Source: Pseudodesulfovibrio thermohalotolerans (GTDB lineage Bacteria; Desulfobacterota; Desulfovibrionia; Desulfovibrionales; Desulfovibrionaceae). From it: a stretch of DNA of 64,000 nucleotides. The stretch spans positions 3,501,501 to 3,565,500 of the forward strand of contig NZ_CP120635.1 in the NCBI RefSeq assembly GCF_021353295.2, written 5' to 3'. Shown piece after piece: positions 59,347 to 64,000 of the stretch. Position 1 is the first letter of the stretch; every line of letters starts with the position of its first letter. The position numbers and the translations under genes are program-made. The notes beneath the pieces are model-generated. The model did no database searches, had not been told where the DNA came from, and saw only the letters and a program-made list of their open reading frames with translations.

Positions 59347-60030
59347 ATGAATTACGCTGTTTTCACAATTAAAGAATGGAATACTTCGACTTTTTCTCAT
59401 GTGTGTAAAGATTATCCAGGGACTTGGCATATTTTTACAAACAAAGAAGATCTTACACTTGAAAATTTATCTCGTATAAACCCGAGGTATATTTTTTTCC
59501 CGCATTGGAGTTGGATGGTTGATGAACAAATCACCAGTAGCTACGAGTGCGTTTGTTTTCATGAGACAGACTTGCCTTATGGAAGGGGCGGAAGTCCTAT
59601 CCAGAATCTGATTGCGAGAGGACACAAAAAAACTGTCATAAGTGCTATCAAAATGACCAACGACCTGGATGCTGGCGAAATCTATCTTAAAACAGAGCTT
59701 TCCTTGGAAGGCTTGGCGGAAGAGATCTATTTGCGATCAGCGCAGGTTGTAGCCGGGATGATTTACAGAATTATCACAGAGAATGTGATTCCTATTTCCC
59801 AGAATGGGGACCCTGTATATTTTGAAAGAAGAACTCCCAAACAAAGTAAACTTTCTGCCGATTTTGATTCTTTGGATGCAGTCTTTGATCATTTAAGAAT
59901 GCTTGACGCAGATACATATCCGCGAGCGTATATTGACGTTGGGATGATGAGAATCGAATTCTCAAGACCTGCATTACGTTGTGGTAAAATTCTTTGCGAT
60001 GCAACTATAAGAATTAAAGAAGCTGAGTAA
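59347..60030 (+). CDS. Formyltransferase-fold protein
   Basis: A 227-residue protein resembling the catalytic core of methionyl-tRNA or nucleotide-sugar formyltransferases: FFPHWSWMVDEQI, then CFHETDLPYGRGGSPIQNLI with a HxxxLPxxxGxxP-like layout, and AIKMTNDLDAGEIYLKTELSL. In sugar N-formyltransferases this region carries the N-x-H-x-D active site. The gene is A+T-rich against its neighbours, and sits one base before a deacetylase gene. The pair could exchange an acetyl for a formyl group on an amino sugar of a surface glycan. Likely acquired by transfer. Confidence 0.8.
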   Translation: MNYAVFTIKEWNTSTFSHVCKDYPGTWHIFTNKEDLTLENLSRINPRYIFFPHWSWMVDEQITSSYECVCFHETDLPYGRGGSPIQNLIARGHKKTVISAIKMTNDLDAGEIYLKTELSLEGLAEEIYLRSAQVVAGMIYRIITENVIPISQNGDPVYFERRTPKQSKLSADFDSLDAVFDHLRMLDADTYPRAYIDVGMMRIEFSRPALRCGKILCDATIRIKEAE

Positions 60031-60031
60031 A

Positions 60032-60730
60032 ATGAAAATCAAGTACGATAAAGTATTATGTTTTTTTGCTCACCCCGACGATGAGACCCTCGCGATGGGG
60101 GGGACAATAGCTAAGCTCGTTGAGGCGAACGTGCATGTCAAAGTTGTTATTTCCAATACAGGAATTGCTTCCAGAAGAGATAAGTTGTCAGAAGAAGATG
60201 TAGCCTCTCAATTGCAAAATTTGAAGGAAGATTGCTCAAAAGCTTTATGTAATCTAGGCATTTTACATGATGACATTATACTGGGAGAATTTTCTGACAA
60301 CGAAAGCGATAAACATACGCTTCTTGAGTTGAATCATTGGATTGAACCTATTCTTGATGATTTTATGCCAGATGCGATTTTCACACACCATAGATTTTGC
60401 ACGAATATTGATCATCAGTATTGTTATAATTCTGCTGTCGTAGCAACAAGGCCAGGACTTAATTTCAATATAGATTTTTACACATGCGAAGTCCCTAGTT
60501 CAACAGGGTACCTGAAGCCGACACAGTTTGAGCCAAACTGTTTTGTCGGTTTAGAAGAAAGGCATGTTTCCGCAAAGATCAAATCAATGAATACCTATAA
60601 GGGAGAGGCTCGTCCTTACCCGCATCCCCGATCGGGGGAAGTCCTGAAAGCCCTTGCCCAAGTGCGTGGTTCAGAAGCTGGATGTTTTTTTGCCGAAGCG
60701 TTTATGCTCAACCGCCTTTATCCATTATGA
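60032..60730 (+). CDS. PIG-L/LmbE family deacetylase
   Basis: A 232-residue zinc-dependent deacetylase. The AHPDDE metal motif is at residues ~13-18, with the third ligand in the THHRFCTNIDHQ region (~120-131). PIG-L enzymes remove acetyl groups from N-acetyl amino sugars. A+T-rich like the preceding formyltransferase gene, with which it forms an operon (stop and start nearly overlap). Confidence 0.9.
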   Translation: MKIKYDKVLCFFAHPDDETLAMGGTIAKLVEANVHVKVVISNTGIASRRDKLSEEDVASQLQNLKEDCSKALCNLGILHDDIILGEFSDNESDKHTLLELNHWIEPILDDFMPDAIFTHHRFCTNIDHQYCYNSAVVATRPGLNFNIDFYTCEVPSSTGYLKPTQFEPNCFVGLEERHVSAKIKSMNTYKGEARPYPHPRSGEVLKALAQVRGSEAGCFFAEAFMLNRLYPL

Positions 60731-60777
60731 CAGGAAAGGATGCAGCCGCTTCGTAGGTACTTTTGGGGGTAACCTTT

Positions 60778-60867
60778 ATGAATCTGATGCATTACCTCCA
60801 TTTTAACACCACAGAAGGCCGAATGGTGGCATCTGAAAAAACGGTATTATATCAACGAATAAGCTGA
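60778..60867 (+). pseudogene. Possible remnant of an insertion-sequence transposase C-terminus
   Basis: A 29-codon frame (MNLMHYLHFNTTEGR...KTVLYQRIS) whose spacing of Tyr, Asn, Arg and Lys-Thr resembles the C-terminal end of DDE transposases of IS3/IS481 type (Y-x-x-YN-x-x-R-x-H ... KTP-x-x-R). Very short and degenerate, so uncertain. It lies at the right edge of the A+T-rich segment. Confidence 0.3.
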
Positions 60868-61105
60868 GTTAACCCATCATTGGATTTCAGGTCCCCATGT
60901 ACCCTCTTTCTCGGTGGTTAATTTGTAGCGCATTTTTTTTAACGGAAAAACGTGTAGATAGGGAGTAGGACACCTCGCCATCTCCCCTCCCCGCCCATTT
61001 TCTCTCTTAAACTTTTTGGTGCTGCCTCCGGCCCCCCCATCTCCTTTTCCTTCCGAAACTTTTTGGAGCCGCTTCGCGGGCAGTCGGTTTGCGCCGCTCT
61101 TTTGG
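60868..61105. repeat. Intergenic region with degenerate fold-back element (copy D)
   Basis: From about 61012 to 61081 the sequence repeats ACTTTTTGG, GCCTCCGGC and GGAGCCGCTTCGCGGG, parts of the fold-back element seen at 14439 and 63093, but scrambled and without terminal repeats. The rest is unremarkable. Confidence 0.55.
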
Positions 61106-61753
61106 TCAGTCGGCTTGCGACAGGATGATGATATCGGTTCCGTCCATGCGGATTTCGCCGTTGTCGGCCATCTTGCGCAGTGTGCGCGACAGGGCTTCCG
61201 GGGTGATGCCGATGATTTTGGCGAGTTCGCGGTGGGAGAGATCAAGGGTTACGCGGCCGTCGCGGTGTCGGCTTTCGAAGTAGGCCATGAGCCTGGACGG
61301 GACCTGCTTGAGGGACAGGGAGTCGATCATGTTCATGGCCTCCTTGAGCCGTCGGGACATGACCCGCATCATGGTCAGGAGGATGGTCGGGTCTTCCCGG
61401 ACGAGCCGTTCGAACTCGGGAGGCCGAATGAAGAGGACGCGGCTGTCTTCGAGCGCGCCTAGGTTGGCGGGCAGCTTGCCGTCGGAAAAGGTGGAGCAAA
61501 GGCAGAAGGGTTCGCCCGGGCCGAAGACGAAGATGGTCTGCTCCTTGCCGTCCTCGGCCAGCCGGAAGAGTTTGACTTGGCCGGACAGGAGCACGTGTAG
61601 CCCCTGGGCTGAGTTGTCCTCGCTGAAGAACAGGGATTTTTTCGGAAAGCGCAGGACTTCGGCGTGTTCGGCCAGCCTGTCGAGCTGGGACTCATCGAGT
61701 TTGGCGAAGATCGGAAACGCGCTGATTTCGTTCTTGAGGTCGAGTGGCTGCAT
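61106..61753 (-). CDS. Crp/Fnr family transcriptional regulator
   Basis: A 215-residue regulator. The cNMP-binding-fold domain (~1-125) has LHVLLSGQVKLFRLAEDGKEQTIFVFGPGEPF in outline; the helix-turn-helix is LSHRELAKIIGITPEALSRTLRKM (~170-195). The FNR-type cluster of four cysteines is absent; only FCLC is seen. The Arg in SRTLRKM fits recognition of TTGA half-sites, and a perfect TTGAT-N4-ATCAA lies upstream. The ATG at 61753 is chosen because the longer frame would run through that box. Possibly HcpR-like (nitrosative stress), by family only. Confidence 0.88.
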   Translation of the reverse strand: MQPLDLKNEISAFPIFAKLDESQLDRLAEHAEVLRFPKKSLFFSEDNSAQGLHVLLSGQVKLFRLAEDGKEQTIFVFGPGEPFCLCSTFSDGKLPANLGALEDSRVLFIRPPEFERLVREDPTILLTMMRVMSRRLKEAMNMIDSLSLKQVPSRLMAYFESRHRDGRVTLDLSHRELAKIIGITPEALSRTLRKMADNGEIRMDGTDIIILSQAD

Positions 61754-61778
61754 GGGAAAATCCGAAAATTGCTGAATG

Positions 61779-61792
61779 TTGATCGAGATCAA
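61779..61792. promoter_or_regulatory. Perfect FNR/CRP-type box
   Basis: TTGAT-CGAG-ATCAA, also a perfect TTGATC/GATCAA palindrome, between the divergent Crp/Fnr regulator and the zinc-ribbon/transporter genes. It may control both directions. Confidence 0.7.
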
Positions 61793-61855
61793 TGCCGCCG
61801 GTCAGCCGTGCGTCTATCCTGGGGGCCAGAACGACAAAAAGCAAGGAGGCCACCC

Positions 61856-62074
61856 ATGAGCGCAACCATCCACTGCCCCTATTGCAATGCCAGCCGGGAG
61901 ACGGGCGATTTTGAAAGCTACGCCCCCTTCTACGTCAATTGCGAGGAATGTTCCAGGCGGTACATCGTCGAACCCGTGCGAAGCGGCGTCGTCGTTTACC
62001 GCGACGGCGAAGCCCCCTGCTGCTCCGATCCCGATTGCCGTGAGACCGAGATGGCCGGTTCGGGCCAGGAATAG
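61856..62074 (+). CDS. Small zinc-ribbon-like protein (72 aa)
   Basis: Two cysteine pairs (CPYC at ~7-10 and CEEC at ~28-31) form a likely zinc ribbon; more cysteines follow in PCCSDPDC. AAGGAGG precedes the ATG. It lies 20 bp before the transporter gene and is probably cotranscribed. Function unknown. Confidence 0.8.
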   Translation: MSATIHCPYCNASRETGDFESYAPFYVNCEECSRRYIVEPVRSGVVVYRDGEAPCCSDPDCRETEMAGSGQE

Positions 62075-62094
62075 CCCTCGGCAAGGAGTCTCTT

Positions 62095-63078
62095 ATGTTC
62101 AAGATGTTGCAGAAACTGACCAAAAACCTGATCTATGCCATCCCCGCGATGATGCTCGCCGGGTTCGTCTACGGCCTGTGGGCGGACACCGGCTGGCTCA
62201 AGGCGGCCATCGTCCCGTTCACCTTCCTCATGGTCTATCCCATGATGGTCACGCTCAAGATTCGCAAGGTTTTTGAGGGGGGCGACGCCAAGGCGCAAAT
62301 CCTGACACAGCTCATTAATTTCGGGCTGACTCCCTTCCTGGCCTTCGGCGTCGGCCTCCTCTTTTTCCGCGACAACCCGTACATGGCTCTTGGGCTGCTG
62401 CTCGCCGGGCTGGTGCCCACCAGCGGCATGACCATATCCTGGACCGGGTTTGCCAAGGGCAATATGTCTGCCGCAGTGAAGATGACGGTCATCGGGCTCA
62501 TCGCCGGATCGTTGGCCACCCCGCTCTATGTCCAGGCCCTCATGGGCACGGCCATCGAGATGCAGATCTCCGCCGTGTTCAAGCAGATTCTGTTCATCGT
62601 CTTCCTGCCCATGGCGCTCGGCTATCTGACCCAGCGGTTCCTGGTGAAACGGTATGGGCAGGAGCGGTTCCAACGCGAGTTGGGGCCAAAGTTCCCCGGC
62701 CTGTCCACCGTGGGCGTGCTCGGCATCGTTTTCGTGGCCCTGGCGCTCAAGGCGAAAACCATTGCGGCCGCTCCCGGCGTGCTGCTCGATATTCTCGTGC
62801 CTCTCGTCCTGCTCTACGGCGTCAATTTCCTGATTTCCACTTTCGTGGGCAGATCGCTTCTCCCGCGTGGCGACGCCATCGCCCTGGTCTACGGATCGGT
62901 CATGCGCAACCTGTCCATCGCCCTGGCCATCGCCATCAACGCCTTCGGTGCGCAGGGCTCCGACGCCGCCTTGGTCATCGCCATGGCCTACATCATCCAG
63001 GTCCAGTCCGCCGCCTGGTACGTCCGCTTCACGCATAAGGTTTTCGGCCTTCCCGAAGAGCTTGCGCAACCGGCCTGA
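62095..63078 (+). CDS. Bile acid:sodium symporter / ACR3-like transporter
   Basis: A 327-residue membrane protein of the BASS superfamily with ten hydrophobic helices. LLLAGLVPTSGMTISWTGFAKGN is the crossover-type segment of this fold. It could export arsenite (ACR3-like) or import an organic anion; the ACR3 cysteine is not evident, so the substrate is open. Upstream are a zinc-ribbon gene and the FNR-type box, suggesting control by redox or nitrosative state. Confidence 0.85.
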   Translation: MFKMLQKLTKNLIYAIPAMMLAGFVYGLWADTGWLKAAIVPFTFLMVYPMMVTLKIRKVFEGGDAKAQILTQLINFGLTPFLAFGVGLLFFRDNPYMALGLLLAGLVPTSGMTISWTGFAKGNMSAAVKMTVIGLIAGSLATPLYVQALMGTAIEMQISAVFKQILFIVFLPMALGYLTQRFLVKRYGQERFQRELGPKFPGLSTVGVLGIVFVALALKAKTIAAAPGVLLDILVPLVLLYGVNFLISTFVGRSLLPRGDAIALVYGSVMRNLSIALAIAINAFGAQGSDAALVIAMAYIIQVQSAAWYVRFTHKVFGLPEELAQPA

Positions 63079-63092
63079 CGGTTGGTTGAGGG

Positions 63093-63393
63093 TGCCTCCG
63101 GCGGTCGGGGGAAGGGGAGGAAAAACCCTTTGAAAAGGGTTCTTTCCTCCCCTTCCCCCGAACCCCCATCCCCTCCTTTTCCCAAACTTTTTGATGCCGC
63201 TTCGCGGAGGGGGGTGACCCTCAGGAAGTGCTTCTTCTCAAAAAACTATCATCGGGTCGGGAAACCTGTTTGTTAAGGAGCACTACTTAGCGCGTCCGTC
63301 CGCTCTCCGCGAAAGCGGCGACAAAAAGTTCTGGAGGGGGAGTCCAGAGGGGGAACCTCTTTCAAGAGGTTCCCCCTCTGGCCGCCGGAGGCA
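63093..63393. mobile_element. Fold-back repeat element, copy E (full length)
   Basis: Terminal repeats TGCCTCCGGCGG at 63093 and CCGCCGGAGGCA ending at 63393 (one mismatch beyond). The left-arm hairpin again shows compensated changes (GGAGGAAA with TTTCCTCC). The ACTTTTTG / CAAAAAGT pair encloses a core (~63190-63320) unlike those of A and B, with small CCGCTTCGCGG and CCGCGAAAGCGG hairpins at its edges. Confidence 0.8.
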
Positions 63394-63396
63394 AAA

Positions 63397-63434
63397 AAAA
63401 GACCAGCCCGACATCACTGTCGGGCTGGTCTTTT
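63397..63434. terminator. Strong bidirectional terminator
   Basis: A perfect 17-bp stem (63397-63413 with 63418-63434), TCAC loop, A and T runs on the two sides. Confidence 0.92.
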
Positions 63435-63453
63435 ATATCGCGTTGATGGGCGG

Positions 63454-64000
63454 TTAGTCCCAGGTGCGCTTGTCTTCGATGGGCCGGATCTGCGGGGGCA
63501 GGGTTCCGGGGGCGAGGACCTTGAGGATGGGGCGCAGCTTGATCTTCTCGCGGAAGAGATGGAGCAGCTCGTCCTCCTGGTTGAACTGACCCGCCTCGAT
63601 GGACAGGATCATCTCGTCGATGCCGCCGGGGTTGGTGACTTCGATCTGCCAGCGTTTGACCTCTTCGAACCGGGCCATGACCTGCTCCACCTGGTGGGGG
63701 TAGACGAACATGCCCTTGATGCGGGCGGTGGTGTCCACGCGGCCGACGATGCCGCCCAGGCGCGGGGAGGTGCGGCCGCAGGCGCACGGGGCGCGGTCCA
63801 GGTATCCGAGATCGCCGGTGGCCAGTCGGATGAGCGGGTAGGTGCGGTTGAAGGCGGTGACCACGATCTCGCCGACTTCGCCGTCCTTGAGCGGAATGCC
63901 GGTGTCGGGGTGGCAGATTTCGACGTAGGCGCGGTTGGACAGGTGCAGTCCGGACTTGTGGAAGCATTCGTAGCCGATGCAGCCCACGTCCGCAGTGCCG
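63454..64000 (-). CDS. Phenylacetate-CoA ligase family protein, C-terminal part
   Basis: The frame is open to the right edge, so only the last ~182 residues are in the window. Visible are LIRLATGDLGYL, CACGRTSPRLGGIVGRVD and the C-terminal MFVYPHQVEQVMARF, as in PaaK-type AMP-forming acyl-CoA ligases; the domain with KTRTWD-like DKRTWD ends the chain. Desulfovibrionaceae carry several such ligases for aromatic acids. Substrate unknown. Confidence 0.9.
   Translation of the reverse strand, partial: GTADVGCIGYECFHKSGLHLSNRAYVEICHPDTGIPLKDGEVGEIVVTAFNRTYPLIRLATGDLGYLDRAPCACGRTSPRLGGIVGRVDTTARIKGMFVYPHQVEQVMARFEEVKRWQIEVTNPGGIDEMILSIEAGQFNQEDELLHLFREKIKLRPILKVLAPGTLPPQIRPIEDKRTWD

Overview
The window is high-G+C bacterial DNA. 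Its gene content points to the Desulfovibrionaceae (Desulfovibrio / Pseudodesulfovibrio type): a glycyl radical enzyme with a two-cluster activase, a likely UGA-decoded selenoprotein, sigma-54 control, a mannose-type PTS IID-HPr-EI run, bactofilin, small conserved proteins typical of that group, and an intergenic fold-back repeat family. The assignment rests on gene families and base composition; no search was run. No rRNA, tRNA, CRISPR array, intact transposase or phage was found.

Bases 1-12,000 hold the most interesting unit. On the minus strand, a glycyl radical enzyme (GRE, 4139-6589), its radical-SAM activase, a C_GCAxxG_C_C protein and two tandem HesB/IscA-like proteins form a likely five-gene operon. 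One HesB copy has an in-frame TGA exactly where the other has cysteine, with a SECIS-like hairpin after it, so it reads as a selenoprotein. Divergent to the GRE is a sigma-54 activator (6892-8385). Next come a DUF4125-TauE/SafE pair (minus) and an APC amino-acid permease (plus) with a long, structured leader. Sequences matching -24/-12 promoters stand before the GRE, the DUF4125 gene and the permease, so the block looks like one regulon for an unidentified, probably amino-acid-like substrate. The GRE has Cys-Val-Ser, not the Cys-Val-Glu of the known eliminases.

Bases 12,000-29,000 carry rnhA, a TPM-like protein, a YkgJ / HlyD / ABC export operon interrupted by a fold-back repeat, hflKC, an S24-type repressor-like regulator with two palindromes upstream, panB, a nucleoside-recognition membrane protein, an orphan sensor kinase, LysE and AI-2E family transporters, serB, bactofilin and a D-lyxose isomerase-like cupin. 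From 29,300 to 31,560 there is a non-coding array of four ~375-bp and two ~361-bp direct repeats.

Bases 31,600-48,000 hold a Gfo/Idh/MocA oxidoreductase, YraN and RsmI, bioB with two bioY copies, the PTS genes, smpB, a MarR/MATE divergon, and a larE-larB-larC operon in which LarC is only its N-terminal half. Bases 48,000-58,800 hold a VOC-HAD fusion, a DAC-like protein with a degenerate RHR motif, a chemoreceptor with an extra C-terminal sensor-like domain, a diguanylate cyclase, an alpha/beta hydrolase and mobA. Bases 59,300-60,900 are an A+T-rich pair (formyltransferase and PIG-L deacetylase) that looks horizontally acquired. The end has a Crp/Fnr regulator with a perfect FNR-type box, a zinc-ribbon protein, a BASS/ACR3-type transporter and the C-terminal part of a phenylacetate-CoA ligase family protein.

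At least three full and two partial copies of a ~300-bp fold-back element with 18-bp terminal inverted repeats are spread through the window. Base changes in its internal hairpin are compensated between copies.
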